Assembly: GCA_937975915.1 (NCBI GenBank)
Contig: CALJTY010000042.1
Span: 1 to 64,000 of the forward strand
Source: an uncultured Acidimicrobiaceae bacterium
Lineage (GTDB): Bacteria > Actinomycetota > Acidimicrobiia > Acidimicrobiales > RAAP-2
DNA: 64,000 nt
Reading direction: 5' to 3'
The position numbers were made by a program, and so were the translations under genes. Below, one piece after another: positions 34,701 to 42,808 of the stretch. The notes below the pieces were generated by a model. It did not search any database. It was not told the origin of the DNA and was given only the letters and a program-made list of their open reading frames with translations. The stretch's first letter is position 1. Each line of letters opens with the position of its first letter.

Positions 34701-35453
34701 ATGAGCCTCCTAACACCCGAGCAGCGCGATCACTACTTAGATAATGGTTGGCTGCTGTGTGATGACGTACTTCCAGTCAGTGTGACTGAGCTCCAGGCAG
34801 AAGTGGAGCGCGTTGCATCGCTCAGTAACTCAGAAATTCTTCACCATCATGAAATGACTGATTTCGGAGCCAAACTAGCTCGAACAGAAAACTTCGTTCC
34901 TTTTTCTCCAATGCTTGACAATCTTTTGCAATCAAGCAAAGTTGCTCAAATTGCTGGAGAACTCCTTGGCGAAGAGGCCTATCTCTACAAGGAAAAAGTT
35001 AATTACAAGCTTGTTGGTGGGGCTGGGTTTCGACCGCACCAGGACAAGCCCGCATACCCATTTGTAGACCAAGTTCTTTCAGTCATGATTGCGGTTGATG
35101 ACTCCACTGTCGAGAATGGTTGTCTAGATGTAGTTAGCTCACGTCACCAGGTTCTGCTCGATCAAGATGACCGCGGATGTTTGACGGCAAAAGACATCAA
35201 CGCTATGAACTGGCAACCAATGCCACTACGTGCGGGGCAAACATTATTTTTTCATGCGTTAACACCGCACCGAAGTGGGTCTAACAACTCACAGCGCGAC
35301 CGCCGAGCTCTCTATCCAACGTACAACGGAGCGAGTGAAGGTCGCCTTCGTGAAAAGTATTACGAAGCAAAAATTAAGGCCTTTGAAAGTCCAAGCGACT
35401 TTGATGGTGTGCGACTCTCGCTCATTGGCGACTTTGAAGGAAAGCCAGTATGA
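34701..35453 (+). CDS. PhyH-family Fe(II)/2-oxoglutarate dioxygenase (PhnY/TmpA-like)
   Basis: The 250-residue phytanoyl-CoA dioxygenase-type protein has the iron motif His113-x-Asp115 (FRPHQDKPAY) and a distal His190 in TPHRSGSNNS. Arg201 and Arg202 follow and could bind 2-oxoglutarate. The segment YLYKEKVNYKLVGGAGFRPH resembles the PhnY and TmpA proteins, which hydroxylate C1 of 2-aminoethylphosphonate or its trimethyl form. The next gene, overlapping by ATGA, encodes a PhnZ-like oxygenase, the known partner. The proposed role is alpha-hydroxylation of a phosphonate. PhyH proteins are diverse, so the call rests on the context as well as the motifs. Confidence 0.82.
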   Translation: MSLLTPEQRDHYLDNGWLLCDDVLPVSVTELQAEVERVASLSNSEILHHHEMTDFGAKLARTENFVPFSPMLDNLLQSSKVAQIAGELLGEEAYLYKEKVNYKLVGGAGFRPHQDKPAYPFVDQVLSVMIAVDDSTVENGCLDVVSSRHQVLLDQDDRGCLTAKDINAMNWQPMPLRAGQTLFFHALTPHRSGSNNSQRDRRALYPTYNGASEGRLREKYYEAKIKAFESPSDFDGVRLSLIGDFEGKPV

Positions 35454-36007
35454 CCGTAATTTTATCAATCGACGATATCTTTTCACTCTACGCATCAAAA
35501 GGAAATGAAGCGTACGGCGAACGTGTTACCTCACTTGAGCACTCACTGCAGTGTGCGCATTTGGCACGAAAAGATGGAGCGGATGATGAACTCGTGATTG
35601 CGTCGCTGCTCCACGACATTGGTCATTTAGTTGCGGACGTGCAGGGTGATGAACGATTCGACATGGAAGTCGACGACGACGACCACGAAGCAGTCGGAGC
35701 GAGACTGCTTTCTCCACTATTTGGGCCCAAAGTCTCTCAACCAGTATCTCTTCACGTAACCGCCAAGCGCTGGCGCTGCACTGTTGAGCCTTCCTATCAC
35801 GATGGTCTAAGCGACACTTCTAAAGCCACGCTTAAGGCTCAAGGTGGATTGATGAGCGAAGAGGAATGCCGACGTTTCGAACAGCACCCTGGTTTTCAAC
35901 GGGCGCTTGACTTACGCAGCTGGGACGACCAAGCGAAAGAGATGGAGGTGGACTGTCCACCACTTGAGTCGTATCGCACCCTGATGCTTCGGTTGTTGCG
36001 ATCATGA
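35450..36007 (+). CDS. PhnZ-like HD-domain mixed-valence di-iron oxygenase
   Basis: The 185-residue HD protein has its metal ligands in the order His31 (SLEHSLQCAHLA), His55-Asp56 with His59 (SLLHDIGHL), His79 (DDDDHEAVG), His102 (VSLHVTAKRW) and Asp160 or Asp161 (RSWDDQAK). This spacing closely matches PhnZ, which oxidatively cleaves the C-P bond of 1-hydroxy-2-aminoethylphosphonate to glycine and phosphate. It also matches the related family annotated as phosphonate-operon HD proteins. The N-terminal EAYGERVTSLEH resembles the PhnZ lid segment carrying Tyr and Glu. It overlaps both neighbours by ATGA. A plain phosphohydrolase is the main alternative. Confidence 0.85.
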   Translation: MTVILSIDDIFSLYASKGNEAYGERVTSLEHSLQCAHLARKDGADDELVIASLLHDIGHLVADVQGDERFDMEVDDDDHEAVGARLLSPLFGPKVSQPVSLHVTAKRWRCTVEPSYHDGLSDTSKATLKAQGGLMSEEECRRFEQHPGFQRALDLRSWDDQAKEMEVDCPPLESYRTLMLRLLRS

Positions 36008-37449
36008 ACGTTCTCTTCATCACTCTCGATCAGTTCCGCGCGGACTCTATGAGCTGTGCGGGGCATCCACTCGTTAAAACACCAAACCTCGACAGACTTG
36101 CGCGCGAAGGAGTGCGACTCGCAAAGCACTATTCACAGTCAGCGCCATGTTCACCTGGTCGCGCTGCGCTCTATACCGGAACGTATCAAATGAATAATCG
36201 TGTTGTCGCTAATGGGACGCCGCTATCAAATAGTTTCGACAATGTGGCGAAGCTCGCACGTCGTGCGGGATATGACCCAACACTCTTTGGTTATACCGAT
36301 CAGGCAATCGACCCATGGTCGGCGAGCGGCAAAGACGATGAGCGACTACTTCACTACAGCGGAATACTTGATGGGTTCTCTGTCGGCTGCCAACTCCCTG
36401 ACGATCAGGGTCCGTGGGTGGCATATTTGCGAGAAAACGGATACGACGTAGTTGACAATGGCATCGAAGTATTACGTAATGAATCATCGAGACCAGTTGA
36501 AATGTCACTCAGCACTTTTCTCACCAATGAGTTCATTGACTGGCTGAAGACGCAGAACTCTTCTTGGTTTACCCACCTCAGTTACTTGCGTCCGCATCCG
36601 CCATATAACGCCGCTGGAACATTTGCAACAATGTATGACCCTGATGATGTTCCGGCACACATTGAGCCAATTCCTTACGAAGAGCGTCACTTTATTCATA
36701 AGGGTGGCTCGAAAAATCCTGCGAGCAGTGCCCCTAGCGAAATGGTCAGAGATATCCGTGCTCAGTACTACGGCATGATCAGTGAAGTCGATGAACAGCT
36801 CGGACGCGTATTCGCTGCAATTGAAGAACGTGGTGAGTGGAATGAAACCATCATCATCGTGACTGCAGACCATGGTGACCAGTTGGGTGATCACGGCCTT
36901 AAAGAGAAGCTAGGTTTTTTCCCCGAGAGCTACAACATCCTTGGGCTCTGGCGTGATCCTAAGTTTCCAAACCGTGGTGGGCGTGTAATCGAGAAGTTCA
37001 CCGAAAATGTAGACATCATGCCCACGCTTGCTGAAGCGCTGGGTGTTGAAGTGCCAGCTCAGTGCGACGGTCGAGTAATGACACCGCTACTTAATGGAGA
37101 AGATGTTCCGTGGCGCGCAAGTGCCCATTATGAATGGGACTACCGAGCATTCTTCATTCCAAGCGCTGAGACCCCTTGGCCCTTTGACCGTGCACTTTCA
37201 AAAATGAATTTGGCCACAACGCTGACAGATGAATGGGCGTACGTCCACTTTGCTGACGGCACGGCGTTGATGTTTGATCTGGTTGCGGACCCTACATGGC
37301 GAACAACCACTGATGACACCTCAAAGCTGTATCACGCAGCGAGCGCGCAACTCAATTGGCGACAAGAACATTTGCGTCGTGAGATGACAGACCTATTGGT
37401 GGAACCTGGAATGCCAGGCCGCTGGCCCAACGTTCCTCAGCTGGCTTAA
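36004..37449 (+). CDS. Phosphonate monoester hydrolase/sulfatase-like enzyme
   Basis: The 481-residue member of the alkaline phosphatase superfamily has the formylglycine motif Cys49-Ser-Pro-Gly-Arg53 and metal residues Asp9 and Asp289-His290 (VTADHGDQLGDHGL). It also has His198 in LRPHPPY and Lys302. The blocks TGTYQMNNRVVANGTPL, GYDPTLFGYTDQ and the late VEVPAQCDGR resemble, from memory, Burkholderia and Rhizobium phosphonate monoester hydrolases more than ordinary arylsulfatases. These cleave phosphonate monoesters and several other esters. With the two upstream genes it could release a free phosphonate for oxidative C-P cleavage. The cysteine needs conversion to formylglycine, and no FGE gene is in the window. 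The stop overlaps that of ilvD (TTAA). Confidence 0.85.
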   Translation: MNVLFITLDQFRADSMSCAGHPLVKTPNLDRLAREGVRLAKHYSQSAPCSPGRAALYTGTYQMNNRVVANGTPLSNSFDNVAKLARRAGYDPTLFGYTDQAIDPWSASGKDDERLLHYSGILDGFSVGCQLPDDQGPWVAYLRENGYDVVDNGIEVLRNESSRPVEMSLSTFLTNEFIDWLKTQNSSWFTHLSYLRPHPPYNAAGTFATMYDPDDVPAHIEPIPYEERHFIHKGGSKNPASSAPSEMVRDIRAQYYGMISEVDEQLGRVFAAIEERGEWNETIIIVTADHGDQLGDHGLKEKLGFFPESYNILGLWRDPKFPNRGGRVIEKFTENVDIMPTLAEALGVEVPAQCDGRVMTPLLNGEDVPWRASAHYEWDYRAFFIPSAETPWPFDRALSKMNLATTLTDEWAYVHFADGTALMFDLVADPTWRTTTDDTSKLYHAASAQLNWRQEHLRREMTDLLVEPGMPGRWPNVPQLA

Positions 37450-39230
37450 AGTTCGGTCATTCCGCCACCAAGCAGTGCCGGTAGCGCGCTAGAACGCATT
37501 CGCTTCAACATTCTGTGGGTGACTGGCGCAGCAGCAGGATGAATTCCGCCATTTGCACGGACTTGCTCTTGCCATGCTTTGGTGCGCTTCTTAAGAATTT
37601 TTGCTGAATTAAGTTCCAAGCAATCGAGTCGGTCTTGATTCACGTTAACGACGATCGTGTCTCCGTTTTCAACGAGAGCAATAGGGCCACCAAGCAATGC
37701 CTCTGGTGCTACGTGACCAATAACTAGACCAACAGAACCACCCGAGAAGCGAGCATCAGTCATTAGCGCAATTGTGATGCCCTTCTTGCGACAAAGTGAA
37801 GTGATTTTTGACGTCGGGTCGAGCATCTCGGGCATTCCTGGAGCACCGCGTGGGCCCTCGTAACGAATGACGACCATGTCATTGTCAGCGAAGTCATCAG
37901 GGCGCTCGTCAAGAGCTTTGATGAGCGAGCGCTCACCGTTAAATACTCGAGCTCGACCCGTGAAGATGCCGTCAACAATGCCGCTCTCAACACCAGCGAG
38001 CTTCAAAATGGCGCCACCTTCTGGTGCGAGGTTTCCGCGAAGTAGGCGTAGCCCTCCAGTATTTTTGAAAGGCTTGGCAACTGAGAAAATCACTTCATGA
38101 TCAGCAGCCGGAGGATTAAGTCGGGTTACTTGTTCAGAAAGTGTTTCGCCAGTGCAGGTCAGTGTGCTGCCATCGAGGAATCCAGCCTTTAAGAGTTCAT
38201 TGACGACTGTTGGGAGCCCACCCGATGCGTCGACGTCAACCATTGAGTATTCGCCAAAGGGGCGCATGTTGACAATTACTGGGAGTTTGTGTGAAAGCTC
38301 ATTGAACTCGTCTTGGCTAATCACGTCTTTCCAAAGATTAAGACCAGCGGCGCGAGCGATTTCCACACTGTGCAGCATGACGTTGGTAGATCCACCCATT
38401 GCCATTGAAACAATCAATGCGTTACGAAGTGACTTCGGGGTAACAATGTCGCGAGGACGAATGTTGCGACTAGTCATTTTCACGAGGCAGTCAACGAGCT
38501 CTTCTGGGAATTGATTAATACGTCGCGGGTCATCAGATGAAGGCGCGATCATGTGCAGCGGCTCTAAGCCAACAACGCCAATAAATGTCTGCATCGTGTT
38601 GTAGGTGAACATTCCACCGCAACTACCTTGTCCTGGGCAGGCGTTGAGCGTAACTTCGTTGCGCGCTTCTTCGTCTGGGTCAGTTGCGAACTGGAACGCT
38701 GTGACGAGGTCAATGCGTTCGCCGGTGCTTGGGCGAATTCCTGGCTTAATTGATCCGTCAGAAAGAATCACTGAAGGAACATTGTGCTCGAGAATTGCGG
38801 CAACGGTTCCAACTGGTGGCTTGTCGCAGGCGACAACTGCAATAAAACCCTCAACCTGATTTGCTGCGAGGTGTGCTGAAGCAGAGTCGTTTACAAGCTC
38901 ACGACCAATGAGTGAGAATCGCATCTGTGGTGTTCCGTTGAGTTGACCATCAGAAACGCCAACGGTGAATGCGGGGGAGATGAGCCTGTTGCCACTTACG
39001 TTGCTCGCAATGCGCTTTGACATTGCTTCTTGCACCACTGTGACCTTGTTCTGAACTCCGAGGTAGCACTGGCTGTCGCCGAGGTTTCCAAGAACCGCCC
39101 AGACTGGGCCGTGAATGTTGGAGACGTCTTCGCCGAGGTATTTAGCGGTCCCGACACGCTGGACGTCACGGCCAGGATTGGAGGTTCCGCGAACATTGAC
39201 TTTTGTTGACGATTCTGGGTGATCGGCCAT
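37446..39230 (-). CDS. ilvD: IlvD/Edd-family dehydratase, probable dihydroxy-acid dehydratase
   Basis: The 594-residue Fe-S dehydratase has cluster cysteine candidates in GDSQCYLG, VACDKPPVG (the conserved CDK) and NACPGQGSCGGMFT. The C-terminal DARFSGGSVGLVIGHVAPEA is a family hallmark. It is divergent to ilvBNC, so the likely reaction is 2,3-dihydroxy-isovalerate to 2-ketoisovalerate in valine, leucine and isoleucine synthesis. It differs from textbook IlvD in several blocks, for example VGVSDGQLNGTPQMRFSL, so a sugar-acid dehydratase is possible. The ATG at 39230 lies six bases after a TAGACT box on the minus strand. Confidence 0.8.
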   Translation of the reverse strand: MADHPESSTKVNVRGTSNPGRDVQRVGTAKYLGEDVSNIHGPVWAVLGNLGDSQCYLGVQNKVTVVQEAMSKRIASNVSGNRLISPAFTVGVSDGQLNGTPQMRFSLIGRELVNDSASAHLAANQVEGFIAVVACDKPPVGTVAAILEHNVPSVILSDGSIKPGIRPSTGERIDLVTAFQFATDPDEEARNEVTLNACPGQGSCGGMFTYNTMQTFIGVVGLEPLHMIAPSSDDPRRINQFPEELVDCLVKMTSRNIRPRDIVTPKSLRNALIVSMAMGGSTNVMLHSVEIARAAGLNLWKDVISQDEFNELSHKLPVIVNMRPFGEYSMVDVDASGGLPTVVNELLKAGFLDGSTLTCTGETLSEQVTRLNPPAADHEVIFSVAKPFKNTGGLRLLRGNLAPEGGAILKLAGVESGIVDGIFTGRARVFNGERSLIKALDERPDDFADNDMVVIRYEGPRGAPGMPEMLDPTSKITSLCRKKGITIALMTDARFSGGSVGLVIGHVAPEALLGGPIALVENGDTIVVNVNQDRLDCLELNSAKILKKRTKAWQEQVRANGGIHPAAAPVTHRMLKRMRSSALPALLGGGMTEL

Positions 39231-39236
39231 TTGATA

Positions 39237-39242
39237 AGTCTA
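39237..39242 (-). promoter_or_regulatory. -10 box (TAGACT) of ilvD
   Basis: Read on the minus strand, TAGACT lies exactly six bases before the ATG at 39230. The divergent ilvB leader promoter is about 80 bp away, so both transcripts start in one 100-bp region. Confidence 0.45.
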
Positions 39243-39297
39243 ACGACGTGCAAAGTAGCCCTTTTGGCCCTTCGTAGAAAAGACAAGGAAATTTCTC

Positions 39298-39326
39298 TTG
39301 CTAGGAGGCTCAGGCTGTGGCAAGAT
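39298..39326 (+). promoter_or_regulatory. Promoter of the ilvBNC operon
   Basis: TTGCTA at 39298-39303 (-35) and CAAGAT at 39321-39326 (-10-like) are separated by 17 bp. The leader peptide ATG follows six bases later, so the leader peptide itself may be translated without a 5' untranslated region. Confidence 0.45.
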
Positions 39327-39332
39327 TGAGAC

Positions 39333-39371
39333 ATGACTTCTATTTTCGTGCTCGTGGTGGTGACAGGCTGA
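39333..39371 (+). CDS. ilvBNC leader peptide (12 residues, rich in Ile/Leu/Val)
   Basis: The frame ATG ACT TCT ATT TTC GTG CTC, then three GTG codons, ACA, GGC and TGA encodes MTSIFVLVVVTG. Six of its 12 residues are Ile, Leu or Val, the three end products of the downstream pathway. It lies just before overlapping RNA hairpins and a U-tract terminator, the classic arrangement of an attenuation leader. Leader peptides of this type before ilvB are known in actinobacteria. The peptide has no enzymatic role. Ribosome stalling on its codons is the sensor. Confidence 0.85.
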   Translation: MTSIFVLVVVTG

Positions 39372-39433
39372 TCAGCCGGTAATCACGCGTCTACGCAGAT
39401 AACCGGCCTCCCAAAAAAGGGAGGTCTTTTTTT
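39366..39433 (+). promoter_or_regulatory. Transcription attenuator of ilvBNC
   Basis: Three alternative stems are visible. Stem 1:2 is GGCT/AGCC (39366-39369 with 39374-39377), which overlaps the leader peptide stop codon. Stem 2:3, the antiterminator, is GCCGGT with ACCGGC (39375-39380 with 39402-39407). Stem 3:4, the terminator, is GGCCTCCC-AAAAAA-GGGAGGTC (39405-39426) followed by seven T (39427-39433). Segments 2 and 3 are each shared by two stems, so the structures exclude one another. A ribosome stalled at the Val/Leu/Ile codons should leave segment 2 free, form 2:3 and let transcription reach ilvB. Confidence 0.85.
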
Positions 39434-39457
39434 ATTTAGTAAGCGAAGGAAAGAATT

Positions 39458-41161
39458 ATGCAACTTACAGGTGCACAAGCATTAATTAAGAGCCTCGAGC
39501 AAGCGGGCGTCGATGTGATGTTCGGTTACCCAGGCGGCGCGATTCTGCCTACCTACGACGCTCTGCTCGACTCATCCATCCGTCACGTACTAGTACGTCA
39601 CGAACAAGGTGGCGGGCACATGGCCGAAGGTTTCGCCCTGGCAACTGGCAAGCCTGGTGTGCTCATGATCACCTCTGGCCCAGGAGCGACGAACGCTATT
39701 ACACCTATTGCTGATGCCTACCTCGACAGTGTGCCCCTCGTAGTTATTACGGGACAGGTTTCAACGAGTGTTATGGGAACTGACGCATTCCAAGAAGCAC
39801 CAATTATTGGAATCACAGCAGGAATTGTAAAGCACAGTTACTTGGTGCAGTCAGCTGATGAAATACCTCGCGTTGTTGCTGCAGCGTTCTACATTGCAAC
39901 AACGGGACGACCTGGACCAGTGCTCATTGACTTTCCAAAGAACGTTTCCCTAGAAACTATGGAGTGGTACTGGCCATCATCAGTTGAAGAACTCGACCTT
40001 CCTGGCTACCAACCTGAAGTTGCTCTAGACATGGACGCAGTTGCTGCTGCAGCAGAACTCATTAACCAAGCAGAGCGTCCAATCCTTTACGTTGGTGGAG
40101 GAACCATTAAGTCCGACGCCTCCAAGGAGCTGATGGCCTTCGCCGAGCGAACTGGCATGCCTGTTGTTACGACGCTGCAGGCTCGTGGTGCGTTCCCAGA
40201 CTCACACGAACAGCACCTCGGAATGCCTGGAATGCACGGAACGTACACGGCCGTTACCGCGATTCAACAATCAGACCTTCTCATCTCGCTCGGAGCTCGT
40301 TTTGACGACCGAGTGACTGGAAAGGTTTCAACATTTGCTCCACACGCGAAGATCATTCACGTGGACATTGACCCGGTTGAGTTCAACAAGATCAAAAAGG
40401 TCAATGTTGCGATCCAGAGCAATGTTGCAACTGCTCTTAGTGCCCTAGATAAGACGGGTACGAAGCCAAAGAATCTAGAAGTCTGGTGGAAGCAGTTGAA
40501 CGCTTGGCGTGAAGAGTTCCCACTCTTTTATGAAGCACAAGAAGAAGGCTCACCACTTCGACCACAGATGGTTATTGAAGCGATTAACAAGAGCTCTAAG
40601 CCCGGAACGATTGTTTCCACTGATGTTGGACAGCATCAAATGTACGCAAGTCAATTCTGGAAGTTTGAAGAGCCACGCACATGGTTGTCTTCAGGAGGAG
40701 CTGGAACAATGGGCTTCGGACTTCCTGCAGCGATGGGTGCCAAGGTTGGCGCTCCCGACACAACAGTGTGGGCAATCGTTGGTGATGGTGGAGTGGTCAT
40801 GACTATTCAAGAGCTTCTTGCCGCGAGTGCTGCTGGAATCAACATCAAGGTTTGCATTCTCAACAATGAATTCCTCGGCATGGTGTACCAGTGGCAGCAA
40901 CTTGTTTATGACGGCCGACTTTCTCACGTGGCGCTTCCAAGCCCGGACTTCGTAAAGATTGCTGAAGGTATGCACTGTGTGGGCATTAAGGCAACCACCG
41001 AAGCTGAAATGCACGCGGCGATCAAACAGGCCAATGAGATTAACGACCGACCAGTCGTGATTGACTTCAGAACTGACGCGCGTGAAAACGTATGGCCAAT
41101 GGTTCACGCCGGTGCTTCAAACGACGACATCATTGTTCACCCATCACAGCGAGGAAACTAA
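39458..41161 (+). CDS. ilvB: Acetolactate synthase large (catalytic) subunit
   Basis: The 567-residue ThDP enzyme has the catalytic glutamate block RHEQGGGHMAEGFALATGKP, the FAD region LGMPGMHGTYTA and the ThDP-binding motif GDGGVVMTIQELLAASAAGI with NNEFLGMVYQWQ. It condenses two pyruvates, or pyruvate and 2-ketobutyrate, to acetohydroxy acids, the first common step of branched-chain amino acid synthesis. The first ATG at 39458 follows GAAGGAAAG. It lies directly after the attenuator and its stop overlaps ilvN (TAATG). Confidence 0.98.
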   Translation: MQLTGAQALIKSLEQAGVDVMFGYPGGAILPTYDALLDSSIRHVLVRHEQGGGHMAEGFALATGKPGVLMITSGPGATNAITPIADAYLDSVPLVVITGQVSTSVMGTDAFQEAPIIGITAGIVKHSYLVQSADEIPRVVAAAFYIATTGRPGPVLIDFPKNVSLETMEWYWPSSVEELDLPGYQPEVALDMDAVAAAAELINQAERPILYVGGGTIKSDASKELMAFAERTGMPVVTTLQARGAFPDSHEQHLGMPGMHGTYTAVTAIQQSDLLISLGARFDDRVTGKVSTFAPHAKIIHVDIDPVEFNKIKKVNVAIQSNVATALSALDKTGTKPKNLEVWWKQLNAWREEFPLFYEAQEEGSPLRPQMVIEAINKSSKPGTIVSTDVGQHQMYASQFWKFEEPRTWLSSGGAGTMGFGLPAAMGAKVGAPDTTVWAIVGDGGVVMTIQELLAASAAGINIKVCILNNEFLGMVYQWQQLVYDGRLSHVALPSPDFVKIAEGMHCVGIKATTEAEMHAAIKQANEINDRPVVIDFRTDARENVWPMVHAGASNDDIIVHPSQRGN

Positions 41162-41694
41162 TGAACTCACATGAAATCATTGAAGAAGTAATTCACACGC
41201 CTGTGCGACTTCACATCTTGTCGGTGAAGGTAGAGAACAAGCCGGGTGTGCTCATGCGCATTGCGGGGCTCTTCACGCGTCGTGGATTCAACATCTATTC
41301 ACTTTCGGTGGCACCATCTGAACTCGGAGCTCGTTTTTCTCGAGTGACCATCGTCGTTGACGCAGAATCTGCACCACTTGAACAGATAGTTGGCCAGCTG
41401 AACAAGCTCATCAATGTGGTTGAGATCTCAGACCTTTCTCCAAAGGACGCCGTAGAGCGTGAACTGCTCATCGCGACCGTTCCAACTCACGTTGACGTTC
41501 GTACACCACTTCTTGACATAATTGCCACGGCCAACGCCGCAATTATCGACGTGGACAGCTCTGCTGTGACAATCATGCTGGCTGGAACACCGTCTGCCTG
41601 TGACGACTTAGAACGTGAATTAGAGGCATTTGCCAACGTAGAGCTCTACCGGACCGGTCGTGTGGCTTTGCCTAGACTTGGTACTCCGGCCTAG
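41161..41694 (+). CDS. ilvN: Acetolactate synthase small (regulatory) subunit
   Basis: The 177-residue protein has an N-terminal ACT domain (RLHILSVKVENKPGVLMRIA, FTRRGFNIYSLSVAPSE) and the usual C-terminal extension (RELLIATVPTHVDVRTPLLD). It stimulates IlvB and gives it feedback inhibition by valine. The frame is open upstream, but ATG 41161 overlapping the ilvB stop as TAATG gives the normal N-terminus and couples translation of the two subunits. Confidence 0.97.
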   Translation: MNSHEIIEEVIHTPVRLHILSVKVENKPGVLMRIAGLFTRRGFNIYSLSVAPSELGARFSRVTIVVDAESAPLEQIVGQLNKLINVVEISDLSPKDAVERELLIATVPTHVDVRTPLLDIIATANAAIIDVDSSAVTIMLAGTPSACDDLERELEAFANVELYRTGRVALPRLGTPA

Positions 41695-41726
41695 GCCAAA
41701 AGATCGAATAAGAAGAAAGAACAACT

Positions 41727-42761
41727 ATGACAACCATGTTTTATAAGCAGGATGCAAAGCCTGAGCTTCTAAAGGACAAGAAGATTGCAGTCCTTGGTTA
41801 CGGCTCACAGGGTCACGCACACGCGCTCAACCTTCACGAATCTGGCTACAACGTCGTTGTTGGTCTTCGCCAAGACTCTTCATCAGTTGCCAAGGCTGAA
41901 GCTGCAGGGCTCAAGGTCATGTCAATTGCTGACGCTTCAAAGTGGGCAGACATCATCATGATCCTTGTTCCTGACACTGAGCAGAAGAAGACCTACGACA
42001 ATGAGATTGCTCCTGGCCTTGAAGCTGGAAACCTCATCTTGTTCGCACACGGATTCAACATCCGCTTCGACCTCATTAACCCACCAGCCAACGTTGACGT
42101 TGCCATGGTGGCGCCAAAGGGTCCTGGACACCTTGTACGTCGCACTTACTCAGAAGGTGGCGGAGTTCCTGCACTAGTTGCAGTGCACCAAGACGCCACT
42201 GGCAACGCTCACGCGCTCGCACTTGCGTACGCAGACGGCATTGGCGCTACACGCGCTGGTGTTCTAGAGACAACATTTACTGAAGAAACAGAAACTGACC
42301 TCTTTGGTGAGCAGGCTGTTCTTTGTGGTGGCGTTTCTGCCCTTGTTAAGGCTGGATACGAAACTCTCGTAGAAGCTGGCTACCAGCCAGAGTCTGCTTA
42401 CTTTGAGTGCCTTCACGAACTCAAGCTCATTGTCGACCTTATGTACGAAGAAGGAATCACTGGAATGCGTTACAGCGTTTCAGACACCGCTGAATGGGGT
42501 GACCTCGTAAGTGGTCCTCGCGTTATCAATGCGGGCGTTAAGGCTGAAATGAAGAAGATCCTTACTGAAATCCAGGACGGCACATTTGCTGCTGCATGGA
42601 TCAAGGAAAACGAAATTGGACGTCCTCGCTACCGTGAACTTCGTGAAGCCGGGAAGAACCACCCAATCGAGCAAATCGGTAAGAAGCTTCGCGCCATGAT
42701 GCCATTCGTATCAGCCGGTAAGAAGTCGGTTACTGAAATCTCTGGTGGAGACACCGACTGA
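41727..42761 (+). CDS. ilvC: Ketol-acid reductoisomerase (class I)
   Basis: The 344-residue protein has the Rossmann motif KIAVLGYGSQGHAHALNL, the NADPH loop VGLRQDSSSV, and the catalytic sites MVAPKGPGHLVRRTYSEGGG and DLFGEQAVLCGG. It converts acetohydroxy acids to dihydroxy acids with NADPH and Mg2+. The short length is that of class I enzymes. It follows ilvN by 32 bp and ends in a strong terminator, so ilvBNC forms one attenuated operon. Confidence 0.98.
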   Translation: MTTMFYKQDAKPELLKDKKIAVLGYGSQGHAHALNLHESGYNVVVGLRQDSSSVAKAEAAGLKVMSIADASKWADIIMILVPDTEQKKTYDNEIAPGLEAGNLILFAHGFNIRFDLINPPANVDVAMVAPKGPGHLVRRTYSEGGGVPALVAVHQDATGNAHALALAYADGIGATRAGVLETTFTEETETDLFGEQAVLCGGVSALVKAGYETLVEAGYQPESAYFECLHELKLIVDLMYEEGITGMRYSVSDTAEWGDLVSGPRVINAGVKAEMKKILTEIQDGTFAAAWIKENEIGRPRYRELREAGKNHPIEQIGKKLRAMMPFVSAGKKSVTEISGGDTD

Positions 42762-42778
42762 TTTAGTCTCAATTAAAA

Positions 42779-42808
42779 GACCCCTCGCAGTAGCGGGGGG
42801 TCTTTTTT
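42779..42808 (+). terminator. Terminator of the ilvBNC operon (bidirectional)
   Basis: A 10-bp stem (GACCCCTCGC / GCGGGGGGTC, one G-T pair) with an AGTA loop is followed by six T. Flanking A/T runs let it also end the convergent gene on the minus strand. Confidence 0.88.

Noticed and set aside
36004..37449. Plain arylsulfatase annotation for the third cassette gene
   Set aside because: The C-x-P-x-R motif alone would allow it, but several blocks and the PhnY/PhnZ-like partners fit phosphonate monoester hydrolases better. It remains an alternative to be tested.
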